From: Brumimicrobium sp040882265
Lineage (GTDB): Bacteria > Bacteroidota > Bacteroidia > Flavobacteriales_D > Crocinitomicaceae
DNA: 45,890 nt
Reading direction: 5' to 3'
Assembly (NCBI GenBank): GCA_040882265.1
Contig: JBBEBO010000014.1
Coordinates: 1 to 45,890 of the forward strand
The notes under the pieces were generated by a model. That model had not been told where the DNA came from. It did not search any database and saw only the letters and a program-made list of their open reading frames with translations. The position numbers and the translations under genes are program-made. Positions 16,655 through 26,313 of the stretch are shown one piece after another. Every line of letters begins with the position of its first letter. Position 1 is the first letter of the stretch.

Positions 16655-17409
16655 TTAATTTAATTTTTAAAAAGGTATTAATATTTAGCGATAATGCTGA
16701 ACTATGTTCAAGATTCATTGCTTTATGTGATGATTTGAATTTAAAACTTGATCATTTTGAATTCGCAAAAAGTCCACAAAGTGATTTTGAGATTGAAACC
16801 TTACCTAACGAAAAATCTATTAGTATAATTTCAATGAAAAATGGTTGGGAAGAGCTTGTTGGAAAATTTGACCTTATTATTTCTATACATTGCAAACAGC
16901 TTTTCCCCGAAGATTTAATTCGCGAGGTTAAATGCATCAATATTCATCCTGGATTCAATCCATATAACCGTGGTTGGTTTCCTCAGGTCTTCTCTATACT
17001 CAATGGAAAACCAGTAGGGGCAACAGTTCATGAAATTGATGAACAGCTAGATCACGGCCCTATAATTGCTCAAGAAGAAATCAAAATTACAAAAACTGAC
17101 ACTTCAAGTTCGCTATATAACAAAATAATAGATTTAGAGATTGAGCTTTTGAGAGATTGTTTGATCCCTATTTTAGAAAATAATTATGAAACAAGAAAGC
17201 CAATAGCTGAAGGCAATATAAATTACAAGTCCGACTTTAACGAATTACTCGAACTCGATTTGTCAAAGAAACAAACCATTGGGGAAACAATTGATTTGTT
17301 AAGAGCATTAACACATGAACCATACAAAAATGCGTGTTTCATAGATGAAGATACTGGGGAAAGAATATATGTTAATGTTAATCTTTCTAAAGAGGCAGAT
17401 GATGTTTAA
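16651..17409 (+). CDS. Sugar-nucleotide N-formyltransferase (VioF/WlaRD-like)
   Basis: This protein of the methionyl-tRNA/GART formyltransferase fold has 252 residues. It transfers formyl from N10-formyl-tetrahydrofolate to an amino sugar. The catalytic set is visible as N97 and H99 in INIHPGFNPYNRGWFPQVFS and D134 in LDHGPII. The RGWFPQVFSI variant fits sugar formyltransferases such as VioF or WlaRD rather than Fmt. The start is a TTG (TTGATT) overlapping the DegT stop by 4 nt; the next in-frame ATG would remove about 60 residues of the fold. With the upstream aminotransferase it should make a formamido-dideoxy sugar. Confidence 0.85.
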   Translation: MINLIFKKVLIFSDNAELCSRFIALCDDLNLKLDHFEFAKSPQSDFEIETLPNEKSISIISMKNGWEELVGKFDLIISIHCKQLFPEDLIREVKCINIHPGFNPYNRGWFPQVFSILNGKPVGATVHEIDEQLDHGPIIAQEEIKITKTDTSSSLYNKIIDLEIELLRDCLIPILENNYETRKPIAEGNINYKSDFNELLELDLSKKQTIGETIDLLRALTHEPYKNACFIDEDTGERIYVNVNLSKEADDV

Positions 17410-17462
17410 TTTAGCAATAAGAAAACCGTAATTAGTAATACCTGTGAAATAAAAACCACTTT

Positions 17463-18605
17463 ATGAATTTACATATTTCATACGATGAAAAGTTCCTAGA
17501 TCCTTTTATAGAGAATGCAAAGCGCTATACAAATAGTGAAAATGTATACATTGTTATTGATATTTACACAGGATTGAAATATGTAAAAACCAAAGATGTA
17601 ATTGTTTGTCAACCCGAAGTAGCGCAAATTGAAGTTGAAGTTCAAAAGCTTTCTAATATTAAGCGAGTATATTTTCATTCGTTTTCCCCACTTTTTGCTG
17701 TGTGTTCTGAGCTTATAGTATTTGATAGCGTTAAAAAACACTTATTGTTTTATGGAGTAGAACTTTTTGGATTAAAGCAGTTTGAGGGCGATTTCTTTTT
17801 ACCAAAAACAAAAAAATACATTAAAAATATTCGCTCAGAGTATTTTAAATTTCGTTGGAGTCCGATAGAAATGCGAAGAGAAATTATAAATTATTCTCAT
17901 TACAGTCGTCTTAAAAAACAGAATGACCAAAAAATTACAAAAGCATTAGAAGAATTTCATGCCGTAGGCCATTTTATCGAAGATGACGTAAAAGATTATA
18001 TCCAAAAAGTTTCGCCTTCTATCAAATGGATTAATTGGAACTTTTTTGGAATGGACGTTGGAGCTGATAAAAGTTTTAAACAAGATCCCGAAAATTTAGA
18101 TACCCTTTTATTGGGGAATTCAGCTTCTCCGTTTAATAATCATTTTGATGCATTAGCTCATTTAGAGGGATTGGTAACTGATTTAAAAATTGTTGCACCT
18201 TTGTCCTACAGTGGTGCAGAAAAATATATTAAAAAAGTAGCAAAAGAAGGAGACAAGCGTTTCGGATCTTCTTTTCAACCTTTATTGGATTTTCTTCCCA
18301 TGGAAGAATATTTTGCATTGATGAAAACCGTAAAAGCGGCCGTGTATTTCAATCTACGTTCGCAAGCAGCTGGAAATATTTTATGGCTACTCACCAATAA
18401 TATACCTGTTTTTATGTTGGAGGAAAATAATTTATACAAGATGTTAAAACAATCTGGAATCGAGGTTTATTCGGTGGAAAAGGATTTGGAAGAGTTTTTG
18501 ATAAATGCTAAGCCTTTTACAGCACACTTAAAAAATTCAGAAAGTATAAAAAACGTTTTTGGTGAGCAAGCAATGAAAAAAAAATACGTTAATCTCTTAG
18601 CATGA
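17463..18605 (+). CDS. WecF-like glycosyltransferase, GT56 family
   Basis: The 380-residue protein carries motifs of the GT56 family (WecF, TDP-Fuc4NAc:lipid II transferase). These are LLLGNSASPFNNHFDALAHL, then IVAPLSYSGAEKYIKKV, then EYFALMKTVKAAVYF with NLRSQAAGNILW. WecF transfers a dTDP-4-amino-4,6-dideoxyhexose derivative to a lipid-linked acceptor. Next to a 4-aminotransferase and a formyltransferase, the natural inference is that this enzyme adds the formamido sugar. It starts at ATG 53 nt after the formyltransferase stop and overlaps the next GT2 by ATGA. Confidence 0.8.
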   Translation: MNLHISYDEKFLDPFIENAKRYTNSENVYIVIDIYTGLKYVKTKDVIVCQPEVAQIEVEVQKLSNIKRVYFHSFSPLFAVCSELIVFDSVKKHLLFYGVELFGLKQFEGDFFLPKTKKYIKNIRSEYFKFRWSPIEMRREIINYSHYSRLKKQNDQKITKALEEFHAVGHFIEDDVKDYIQKVSPSIKWINWNFFGMDVGADKSFKQDPENLDTLLLGNSASPFNNHFDALAHLEGLVTDLKIVAPLSYSGAEKYIKKVAKEGDKRFGSSFQPLLDFLPMEEYFALMKTVKAAVYFNLRSQAAGNILWLLTNNIPVFMLEENNLYKMLKQSGIEVYSVEKDLEEFLINAKPFTAHLKNSESIKNVFGEQAMKKKYVNLLA

Positions 18606-19687
18606 ATGATCCGTTGATTTCTATAATAATACCCGTTTATAATCGGGTTAAATTAATACAAGAGACAATAGATTCTGTTTTAGCACAAACCTACTCCAAT
18701 TGGGAATGTATTGTTGTTGATGATGATTCAACAGATAATACTTGGCCAGTTTTAAAAGAGTATTCTAGGAAAGATGCTAGAATTAAGATTTATAAAAGAA
18801 ACAGGAAGCCTAAAGGAGCAACTTCTTGTAGAAATATCGGAGCAGAATTATCCGAAGGGGAATATTTAATGTTCTGGGACTCTGATGATATTTTAGCTCC
18901 TTGGTGTTTGCAAGAAAGAGCTTCTTTTATGAAAGACAATCCAAATTTAGACTTGGGAATCTTTCAATTACTGGGTATGGTTAGTAATGGAGAATCTTTT
19001 CTAAGTTACGATACAGAAGAAGATGAACATTTGAAGGGCTTTCTATCATTTAGAAACACTTGGGGAACCCCAGCGGTAATATGGAGAAAAGAATTTTATA
19101 ATAGTACTGGAGGATGGAATGAAAGAGCAAAAACATGGCAAGATCCAGAAATTCATATCCGCGCTTTACTGAAAGAACCTAAATTTGAATGGGGGAGTAA
19201 GGTTCCAGATGGAATTATAAGACATGGAATTGATAAAAACTCTATCTCGGTAGCTTCGAAAGAAACCTTGTTATTTACAAATCGTATGCATGTAATAAAT
19301 GAAGTAATGCCTTTATTGAAACCACAATATCGAGAAATTTTCAAAAGGGCAGTAAAAGCAGTTATTTGGTCGAAAACGTATAATTTTAATTGGATTGACA
19401 AGTTGGAAGCCATATATAACGCAAGAGAGAGTGGAATTATTTCAGGAGGAGAATTACAGACATATTTATTAACTTATCGTCTATATAATTTTATTAAAAA
19501 AGCGCCTCTTTTAAGAGGTGCTTATTATCGCCTGTTCATAGAGCCGCATTTTAAGGGGTTTATACTTAAACAAACTGGAAAAATAGGTGCTAACATAATG
19601 CAGGAATTACTGATGAGAACGAGTCAATTAAAACCAGATAATAGTTTTAGAAAACAAATTGAAACAGCCTTAAAAGTAAATCTTTAA
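18602..19687 (+). CDS. Glycosyltransferase family 2
   Basis: This is a 361-residue GT-A enzyme of the inverting GT2 family. Residues 1-45 hold the nucleotide-binding start (SIIIPVYNRVKLIQETIDSV; ECIVVDDDSTDNT). The metal-binding region is LMFWDSDDIL near residue 92. A probable acceptor loop contains GGWNERAKTWQDPEIH, with the ED-like QDPE. It would add one sugar to the growing glycan on its lipid carrier. It is translationally coupled to the GT56 gene; a 35-nt gap separates it from the next gene. Confidence 0.9.
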   Translation: MNDPLISIIIPVYNRVKLIQETIDSVLAQTYSNWECIVVDDDSTDNTWPVLKEYSRKDARIKIYKRNRKPKGATSCRNIGAELSEGEYLMFWDSDDILAPWCLQERASFMKDNPNLDLGIFQLLGMVSNGESFLSYDTEEDEHLKGFLSFRNTWGTPAVIWRKEFYNSTGGWNERAKTWQDPEIHIRALLKEPKFEWGSKVPDGIIRHGIDKNSISVASKETLLFTNRMHVINEVMPLLKPQYREIFKRAVKAVIWSKTYNFNWIDKLEAIYNARESGIISGGELQTYLLTYRLYNFIKKAPLLRGAYYRLFIEPHFKGFILKQTGKIGANIMQELLMRTSQLKPDNSFRKQIETALKVNL

Positions 19688-19722
19688 AATTATTCAAGTT
19701 CATTTAAAACAGCAGAAACACT

Positions 19723-20682
19723 ATGAATATAGTCTTTACCATTTGCTCCTCAAATTATCTTTCTCAAGCACTTAGTTTGAAAGGTAGTTTCTTAAAACAT
19801 AATCCAGATAAAGCGTTTTATATTGTTTTAGCTGACAGAAAACCTGAGTTTATAAACGATAAATCAATTGTTGAAGTTAAGAAGATAGGTATAAAGCTAG
19901 ATGTTTTTGATACTTTATTGGCAGAATATAATATTATAGAGTTTAACACGGCAATAAAGCCTTTTGCTTTCGCTTATTTCATGAGAAATGAGAATCCTGA
20001 CAATGTTGTTTATTTAGATCCTGATATTTTAATTTACCAATCCTTTAATAAACTTATTGATGAATTAAATGAGTCCGACTTTATTTTAACTCCTCACTTG
20101 TTGAAGCCAATACAAAATAAGGAATTGTATCATTTAATGTTGGATACAATTAATACAGGGACGTATAATTTAGGTTTCTTAGGTTTACATAACAGTGAAA
20201 CTACAAAAGGTTTCATTGAGTGGTGGCAAGAACACCTCACCTATTATGGGCACAATCGAATTCTAGAAGGACAGTTTTATGACCAGAAAGTAATGAATCT
20301 TATACCTGGCTTTTATGACAATGTCCTCGTTTCAAAATCATTTGGAAGAAACGTTGCCGAGTGGAATTTGCATGAACGAAAAATTTCAAAAAAGAGCGGT
20401 GAGTTTTACATAAATTCTGAGCTATTAGAGTTTTTTCATTTTAGTGGGGTTAAAATCACAAATTATGAAGATAACTTAAATCAGAATAACCTAATAAAAT
20501 TAGCCGATTCCCCTGAATTAAAGACTTTGATAGAGGGTTATATTTCTCTAAATAAAGAGAACCATTATGAACGATTAAAATCCTTACCTTGCTTTTTTAA
20601 TTTACAACCCAATATTCATAGGGCATCAAGAAAAGAGATTTATTTACATAAAATAAAAAAGTGGCTCCATTTAAAAAGATAA
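19723..20682 (+). CDS. GT-A fold glycosyltransferase (GT8-like)
   Basis: This 319-residue protein begins NIVFTICSSNYLSQALSLKG, a GT8-type opening in which nucleotide-sugar transferases access stored transport names such as LKGSFLKHNPDKAFYIVLAD. The metal-binding motif VVYLDPDILIY (DxD) lies near residue 103. The region NTGTYNLGFLGLHN and the conserved EGQFYDQKVMNLIPGFYD fit this family's acceptor/retaining site. Donor and acceptor are unknown. The next gene's GTG start lies within its last 22 nt, so the two are coupled. Confidence 0.75.
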   Translation: MNIVFTICSSNYLSQALSLKGSFLKHNPDKAFYIVLADRKPEFINDKSIVEVKKIGIKLDVFDTLLAEYNIIEFNTAIKPFAFAYFMRNENPDNVVYLDPDILIYQSFNKLIDELNESDFILTPHLLKPIQNKELYHLMLDTINTGTYNLGFLGLHNSETTKGFIEWWQEHLTYYGHNRILEGQFYDQKVMNLIPGFYDNVLVSKSFGRNVAEWNLHERKISKKSGEFYINSELLEFFHFSGVKITNYEDNLNQNNLIKLADSPELKTLIEGYISLNKENHYERLKSLPCFFNLQPNIHRASRKEIYLHKIKKWLHLKR

Positions 20683-21617
20683 AGAAGTTTCCTCCCGCTC
20701 ATCAAAACTTTGATTTCCCTGAAGGAGATAATGATCCTCCAATATCAGAAGATATAGAGGTATGGGAGATTACAAACGCCTTAGTTACAATGTATGGGTA
20801 CGTTCTTAAGAACGGTAAAAACATAGACTTTTTCACGTCTCCTAGACATCGGGGATCCATTGGATTAAAAACTATCTTTGCTAGTTACCTTCTTAAAGAA
20901 AAGATAAAAATAAAAGGAACCGTTGTCAGTTTTACCCATGGGTGGTATGATAATTATTATCATTTTGTAACAGAATGCCTACCTAAACTATATGTTTTAA
21001 AAGATTATCTAAATGATTCAACTGTAGCGTTTCCAAAAGAATTAAAAAGGTTTCATAAAGAGTATTTATCGGTTTTAGAAATAAAAAACATTGTATATAT
21101 TGACAAAAACCAAGTAATTGTTGCGGATAAGGTTGTTTCCTGTAATTTCATGAACAGAGATTTAAATCATCATCCAGTAATTACCCCTCAATTTCGGGAT
21201 TGGATTATATCTAAGGTCACGCTGAATGAAAGCAATCATTTACCAACACATTTTTTTATAAATCGGGAAAAAGCTGCTCACAGAAAGATAATTAACAACG
21301 AAGAGGTTAAATCACACCTCGTAAACCTAAAAAACATAAACCTTGAGGGTTATTCTGTATTGGATCAAATAAAACTTTTTAATCAAGCCGAAGAAATTCA
21401 AGCTGTACACGGAGCAAGTTTATCTAACTTGATTTTTTGTCAAAAAGACACTAAAATCAAAGAATATATACATAAAGAGTTTAAACAACATTGCTTCAAC
21501 AAACTATCTAAAACATTAGATTTAAACTACACAAAAATAGAATGTGAAGGCAATCAAGTACATAGTTTACCTGGTTACTGCGACATAATTATACCTATTA
21601 AATCTTTAAATGAATGA
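20661..21617 (+). CDS. Glycosyltransferase family 61 (DUF563-like)
   Basis: The 318-residue protein has the GT61/DUF563 signatures: FTHGWYDNYYHFVTECLPKL (about residues 92-111), THFFINREKAAHRKIINNEE, and QAVHGASLSNLIFCQKDTKI (about residues 247-266), which matches the family's VHGAGLTN. Known GT61 enzymes add xylose or related sugars. The GTG start at 20661 gives MAPFKKIKKFPP and overlaps the previous gene by 22 nt. No ATG near the start fits better. Confidence 0.8.
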   Translation: MAPFKKIKKFPPAHQNFDFPEGDNDPPISEDIEVWEITNALVTMYGYVLKNGKNIDFFTSPRHRGSIGLKTIFASYLLKEKIKIKGTVVSFTHGWYDNYYHFVTECLPKLYVLKDYLNDSTVAFPKELKRFHKEYLSVLEIKNIVYIDKNQVIVADKVVSCNFMNRDLNHHPVITPQFRDWIISKVTLNESNHLPTHFFINREKAAHRKIINNEEVKSHLVNLKNINLEGYSVLDQIKLFNQAEEIQAVHGASLSNLIFCQKDTKIKEYIHKEFKQHCFNKLSKTLDLNYTKIECEGNQVHSLPGYCDIIIPIKSLNE

Positions 21618-22531
21618 TTTCTGTAATAATTCCTACATACAATAGAGGTAATGTTTTTTATGACTGCTTAAACAGTGTTATTAATAGTATTGAGGAGTCA
21701 GATGAGATTATTGTAGTAAATGATTATAAAGAAAGTGAGCTTAACATTAATAGAATAGAAAGAAAAGATAAAACTATAACTGTTTTAAACAACCCTAAAC
21801 AAGGAGTTGCTTCTGCTCGAAACTATGGGGCAGAACATGCCAGTGGAGATGTTTTACTTTTTATCGATGATGACATGATCATCAATGCAGATGCTATAGA
21901 TAAATGTTCAGAAACATTGAGTTCAACACAAAAAACAGTTGTTAATGCTGATTGGATATATTTGCCTAAAGACCTGGAAAAAATAAAAACCACACAATTC
22001 GGAAGATACCTCATCTCGATAGGTTTCACATCTTTAGAAGGATGGAACGAAAATCTCAAATGGACAAAAAACACTGTAATTAAAGCAAATGGAATTACTT
22101 CACAGTTTTTAATGATTAAAAAAATAGATTTTGATTATTTAGGCAGATACAATGAAAACTTTCCCTTTGCTGGATTTGAAGACAGCGAGTTTTACCTGAG
22201 AATGAATAAAGCGGGGTTTCAACCAGTTATTGATACGCGTTGCTTAATTTATCATAATGAGAAAGATAGAATGAGCTTGACTCCATTTTTGAAAAGAAAG
22301 TTCAGGGGCGCGGTTACACGTAAAAAAGCCGTCGAATTGGGCTTTAATGACTTTGAGATTAAGTATTCGGCACAAAAACGGTTGTATTATTCATTTTTAA
22401 TAAAAATAGAGTTTGTCCTTAAAGGATTGATGAATCGATTACCAAATATAAAAGCGTTTGATAAAATATATACTAAACTTGCCAATCAGCAAGTTGGATT
22501 AAATATATTTAAAGGATATACTTCGAAATGA
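21614..22531 (+). CDS. Glycosyltransferase family 2
   Basis: This 305-residue GT2 opens with ISVIIPTYNRGNVFYDCLNS and has the DxD-type region LLFIDDDMII near residue 84. It has a candidate acceptor/catalytic motif GFEDSEFYLRMNKAG near residue 190 (ED of the GT2 family). Its C-terminal part differs from the other two GT2 proteins here, so it is not a recent duplicate. Both ends overlap neighbours by ATGA. Confidence 0.9.
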   Translation: MISVIIPTYNRGNVFYDCLNSVINSIEESDEIIVVNDYKESELNINRIERKDKTITVLNNPKQGVASARNYGAEHASGDVLLFIDDDMIINADAIDKCSETLSSTQKTVVNADWIYLPKDLEKIKTTQFGRYLISIGFTSLEGWNENLKWTKNTVIKANGITSQFLMIKKIDFDYLGRYNENFPFAGFEDSEFYLRMNKAGFQPVIDTRCLIYHNEKDRMSLTPFLKRKFRGAVTRKKAVELGFNDFEIKYSAQKRLYYSFLIKIEFVLKGLMNRLPNIKAFDKIYTKLANQQVGLNIFKGYTSK

Positions 22532-23271
22532 AAAATAAAATAAGAAAGTTTATTCTCAATAAACTCGGTTACTGGTTCTATAAAACTAAACACCTCCCTG
22601 TCGGTACTGACCTTTTTGTTGATTTAAAGTTTAAAGTTGCACAGCCTATAAATGTCGTTTTCGATGTAGGTGCAAATATCGGAGCTGTTTCATCCGATTT
22701 CACGACTGAATTTCCAAATGTGAAAGTCTATTCTTTTGAACCAATAGAAAGTACTTTTGATCTTTTAAAGAGAAACTTAGCTCATTTAAAAAATATTAAA
22801 ACCTTTCAAATCGCGTTTGGAGAGCAACAAGAAAAAATTGAAATTGAGCTTAATCCAGAAAGTTACTCTCCGCAGAATTCCTTGCTAAACAAAGCTAATA
22901 ACACAAGTGAAAAAACAGAAGTTATAGATGTAAGAACAATAGATGTTTTTGTCAAAGAGAACGGCATTGATATAATTGACTTTTTAAAAATAGACACTGA
23001 AGGGTACGAAGAAAAAGTTTTGCGGGGTGCTGAAAAAACAATTTCTTCAGGAAAGATTAAAATGATCTATCTCGAAGTTGGTTTCTCTTATAAAAACAAA
23101 AATAATTCGAACTTTCTTAGCTTATACAAAACGCTGGAGGAGTTTGGTTATTCTTTTTTCGGACTATACGAAATATCACAAGTAGGCTTTTCTTCAAACT
23201 TACACTACGGAAATGTGCTTTTTATTCATTCTTCAGTTATTTCCAAAATTGAATCCTGGCAGTTAAAGTAA
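22528..23271 (+). CDS. FkbM-family SAM-dependent methyltransferase
   Basis: This 247-residue class I methyltransferase has the FkbM SAM-binding motif NVVFDVGANIGAVSSDF (about residues 46-62), then VYSFEPIESTFDLLKRNL, then the later DFLKIDTEGYEEKVLRGA motif. FkbM proteins O-methylate sugars or polyketides. In this locus it probably methylates a sugar of the glycan. It could provide a terminal methyl cap; Wzt glycan-binding domains in other bacteria recognise such caps, but no evidence here ties the two. Confidence 0.9.
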   Translation: MKNKIRKFILNKLGYWFYKTKHLPVGTDLFVDLKFKVAQPINVVFDVGANIGAVSSDFTTEFPNVKVYSFEPIESTFDLLKRNLAHLKNIKTFQIAFGEQQEKIEIELNPESYSPQNSLLNKANNTSEKTEVIDVRTIDVFVKENGIDIIDFLKIDTEGYEEKVLRGAEKTISSGKIKMIYLEVGFSYKNKNNSNFLSLYKTLEEFGYSFFGLYEISQVGFSSNLHYGNVLFIHSSVISKIESWQLK

Positions 23272-23302
23272 TTGTGGTGCTTTCTAAAAAATATTTTAAG
23301 GT

Positions 23303-24421
23303 ATGAAAATAGCAATTATAGTTTTCGGTATTGACAAAGCCTTAGAATTCGAATGGTTGATTTCAGAAATTGACACTTCTCGTTTTGAATTGAGTTTTAT
23401 ATCAATAAACAACAAAGAAGAAACCAGTCTGAAAAAACATTGTCAATTTAATGACGCACCCTTTTTTCATATTAACTATACGCGCAAAAAAGACATGATA
23501 GGTGCTATTTTAAAGACGCGAAGAATCATAAAGAAAATAAACCCTCAGATTGTCCACAGTCATATTTTTGAGGGAGGGTTGATTGGAGTAACGGCTGCTT
23601 GGCTAGCAAGAATAAAACATAGAATTTATACGCGCCATTACTCAGACTTTCATCATGTTTACTTTCCAAACGGATTAAAATATGATAAATGGATTAACGC
23701 AAAAGCAACTCATATTATTGCTGTTTCAGAGGTGGTAAAAAGCATTTTAGTTGAAAAAGAAAATATCTCTAAAAAGAAGGTTAGTGTTATTCATCACGGA
23801 ATAAAAATCGATAATGAAGAGACTTTTGAAAATAGCCGGATGACAAACGTAAAAGCAAAGCATGGTATTTGCTCAAAAAAGATAATAGTTGGAGTAGTTT
23901 CAAGGTATACCAAATTAAAAGGTTTACAATATATAATTCCAGCATTCAAAGATCTCCAAAAAGAAAACTCTAATCTGCACCTTGTCTTGGCAAATGCACA
24001 AGGTGATTTTCAACCTGAAGTAGCGCGATTATTAAAAGAACTACCCAAAGAAACATACACAGAAATACTCTTCGAGAATGATAATGAAGCGCTATTTAAG
24101 AGTTTTGATGTATTTGTACATGTTCCTATATCGCAACAAGCAGAAGCCTTTGGGCTGACTTATATTGAAGCTTTAAAGTTTGGTGTTCCGAGTGTTTTTA
24201 CGCTTTCTGGTATTGCTAATGAAATTGTAAAAGATGAAGAAAATGCACTCGTGGTTAATTATAAAAACACCTCTGACATCACGAAAGCTATAGAAAGAAT
24301 ATTAAGCCATGAATCCTTACGTTTAAAGTTGACCGTGAACGGGAAAAAATCAATTGAGACATTTACTACAATTAAAAAAACAAAAGCTTTGGAAGAATTG
24401 TATCAACGAATTTCTTTTTAG
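23303..24421 (+). CDS. Glycosyltransferase family 4 (group 1)
   Basis: The 372-residue GT-B protein begins with KIAIIVFGIDKALEFEWL and has an N-lobe histidine region (IVHSHIFEGGLIGVTAAWLA). Its C-lobe nucleotide-sugar-binding motif is QAEAFGLTYIEALKFGVPSV (EX7E) near residue 278. This is a retaining GT4 enzyme that adds a sugar to a lipid-linked acceptor. It is the last plus-strand gene of the run and converges with a minus-strand GT2 only 4 nt away. Confidence 0.9.
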   Translation: MKIAIIVFGIDKALEFEWLISEIDTSRFELSFISINNKEETSLKKHCQFNDAPFFHINYTRKKDMIGAILKTRRIIKKINPQIVHSHIFEGGLIGVTAAWLARIKHRIYTRHYSDFHHVYFPNGLKYDKWINAKATHIIAVSEVVKSILVEKENISKKKVSVIHHGIKIDNEETFENSRMTNVKAKHGICSKKIIVGVVSRYTKLKGLQYIIPAFKDLQKENSNLHLVLANAQGDFQPEVARLLKELPKETYTEILFENDNEALFKSFDVFVHVPISQQAEAFGLTYIEALKFGVPSVFTLSGIANEIVKDEENALVVNYKNTSDITKAIERILSHESLRLKLTVNGKKSIETFTTIKKTKALEELYQRISF

Positions 24422-24425
24422 GTTT

Positions 24426-25325
24426 TTACTTTGCCACCAAATGCTTTAGTGTTGCGTAAAAGGGACGTGTGAAAAAAACACTTTTATCTGCTTTTATTGC
24501 CTTTTTTAAATACTTTACCGCTTCTTTCTTGTGTTTATTTAATGCCAAATCTACAGCAAGAATAAGGTAGTTTTTCATGATGAAATAAGACGCTTTTTTG
24601 CCTAAGAATTTCATTAACTGTTTGTTTTCCGTAGTGTATTTTAAAAACTTTTCAAACCTCAAAATTAGTTTGGTGGAGTCGTCCATTGTTGCGACACTTC
24701 TTTCTTCATGTATAATTAAAGCCCATGTTATTTTCTTAGCCGTGTGAAATGTATATTGACTTCCTAAACGTAACCACAACTCATAATCTTCACTGGCGGT
24801 AAGGTCTCTGTCCTCATTAAATAAGTTTTCTAATGCTATGTCTTTTCGAACAACAACAGCATTACACGCAAAGAAATTTCCTTTGTAAAGTAATTCATTA
24901 ACATTTTCAGGAATAACCTGAACAGAAATTACCTCATTATCTGAATTCAAATAATGGTGAGATAAAGCCATTAGTTCTGGTTGGTTTTTATTGACTAAAA
25001 GCTTGTTTGCTACTTCTAAATGATTAGGGTACATAATGTCATCTGAATCAAACCAAAGCACATATTTTCCAAGGGCTTGTTGCGTACCAAAATTTCGAGC
25101 AGCGGCTCTTTCTGCATTTTGCTTTTTGTAATAACGTACTTGGTTTGGATAGTTTTTTAAGATAACATCTTCTGTGTTGTCCGTACTCCCGTCATCAACA
25201 ATTATTAATTCAAAATTCTTATACGTTTGAGAGAGTATAGAATCAACAGTTTTCCCAATTAAATGCGCTCTATTGTAGGTTGGTACAATAATTGAAAATT
25301 TCACTTTATCTTTATTAGAGTCCAT
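24426..25325 (-). CDS. Glycosyltransferase family 2
   Basis: The 299-residue GT2 starts KFSIIVPTYNRAHLIGKTVD and continues with LIIVDDGSTDNTEDV. The metal-binding site is YVLWFDSDDIMYPN near residue 96, and the acceptor motif LTASEDYELWLRLG is near residue 175. It lies on the strand opposite the main run and overlaps the upstream epimerase gene by 11 nt, so the two form their own short operon. Confidence 0.9.
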   Translation of the reverse strand: MDSNKDKVKFSIIVPTYNRAHLIGKTVDSILSQTYKNFELIIVDDGSTDNTEDVILKNYPNQVRYYKKQNAERAAARNFGTQQALGKYVLWFDSDDIMYPNHLEVANKLLVNKNQPELMALSHHYLNSDNEVISVQVIPENVNELLYKGNFFACNAVVVRKDIALENLFNEDRDLTASEDYELWLRLGSQYTFHTAKKITWALIIHEERSVATMDDSTKLILRFEKFLKYTTENKQLMKFLGKKASYFIMKNYLILAVDLALNKHKKEAVKYLKKAIKADKSVFFTRPFYATLKHLVAK

Positions 25326-26259
25326 TCAATTCCTTATATATTTCAGAAGAAATAACTTTTTCTATTCCTTGTTTTAAAGGTAAGAAATCTCTGTTTAATA
25401 AGCCTCGAATATATTTAGTATTCGGTTGTCGTCTTGACATATCTCCCTCTTTTAAAGGTGGAAGGAAAATGACTTTTGATTTAGAATTAGTTAATTCAAT
25501 AATTGTTTCTGCCAGTTCAAGGATACTTGTTTCTTTATCGTTTCCAATATTAATTACATCGTTGATGAATTTATCTTTTTTCAATGTTTTAATCGTTGCT
25601 TCGATATTATCCTCTACATAACAAAAGGTACGTGTTTGGGAACCGTCTCCATAGATTGTGATATCTTCATTGTTCAACGCCTGTTTAATAAATTTACTCA
25701 TCACGAAATCTGGACTCTGCTTTGGTCCAAAAGTATTAAAAAAACGAAATATTGTATACTTCAACCCATACTCATGAAAGTACGAGCGACAATAGGCTTC
25801 ACCCATATTCTTAACAATTGCATAAGGCAACTTAGAATTTAAAGGAGTTGTTTTTTCATTTTGTGGCATCTCCACGGGCTCTCCATAGACTTCTGAAGAA
25901 GAGGAGAAAAATATACGTTTAACTTTACTTTCAGCGCTTAACTTGAAAATATTTTTCAATCCCTCCACATCCTGTAGCACCATTAAAGGGTTATCTGTTG
26001 TTCGCTTAACTCCTACAACTGCAGCATAATGAAAAACATAATCAAACCTGTGTTCACTAAAAAGTGGTTCCATTTGTAAAAGGTCATTACAGTCGGCCTC
26101 TATAAATTGATAATTATCAAATTCACTTTTTGATATTTTTTTTGGATGACCTGTCAAAAAATTATCAACCGCCACCACTTTACAGTTTGGGTCTTTTATA
26201 AGCTCATCCGTTAAACAGCTAGGAATAAAGCCTGCTCCTCCAGTTACTAGAATTTTCAT
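25315..26259 (-). CDS. NAD-dependent sugar-nucleotide epimerase/dehydratase (extended SDR)
   Basis: From the start MKILVTGGAGF it has 314 residues and is related to UDP-glucose 4-epimerase and UDP-glucuronate decarboxylase. It has the NAD-binding loop TGGAGFIPS, the second-strand DNFLTGHPKK, the catalytic serine region FFSSSSEVYG and the YAIVK motif (YxxxK), plus a C-terminal substrate region (TRTFCYVEDNIEA). The usual third glycine of GGxGFIG is proline here. An ATG 57 nt upstream (26316) would add 19 residues before the Rossmann fold, so I chose 26259. It supplies a nucleotide sugar to the locus; the exact sugar is not determinable. Confidence 0.88.
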   Translation of the reverse strand: MKILVTGGAGFIPSCLTDELIKDPNCKVVAVDNFLTGHPKKISKSEFDNYQFIEADCNDLLQMEPLFSEHRFDYVFHYAAVVGVKRTTDNPLMVLQDVEGLKNIFKLSAESKVKRIFFSSSSEVYGEPVEMPQNEKTTPLNSKLPYAIVKNMGEAYCRSYFHEYGLKYTIFRFFNTFGPKQSPDFVMSKFIKQALNNEDITIYGDGSQTRTFCYVEDNIEATIKTLKKDKFINDVINIGNDKETSILELAETIIELTNSKSKVIFLPPLKEGDMSRRQPNTKYIRGLLNRDFLPLKQGIEKVISSEIYKELNGL

Positions 26260-26313
26260 AATTTGTAGTTTGTTCTCGCACATACCTATCTCGAGGCAAT
26301 AATCGATAGAATA

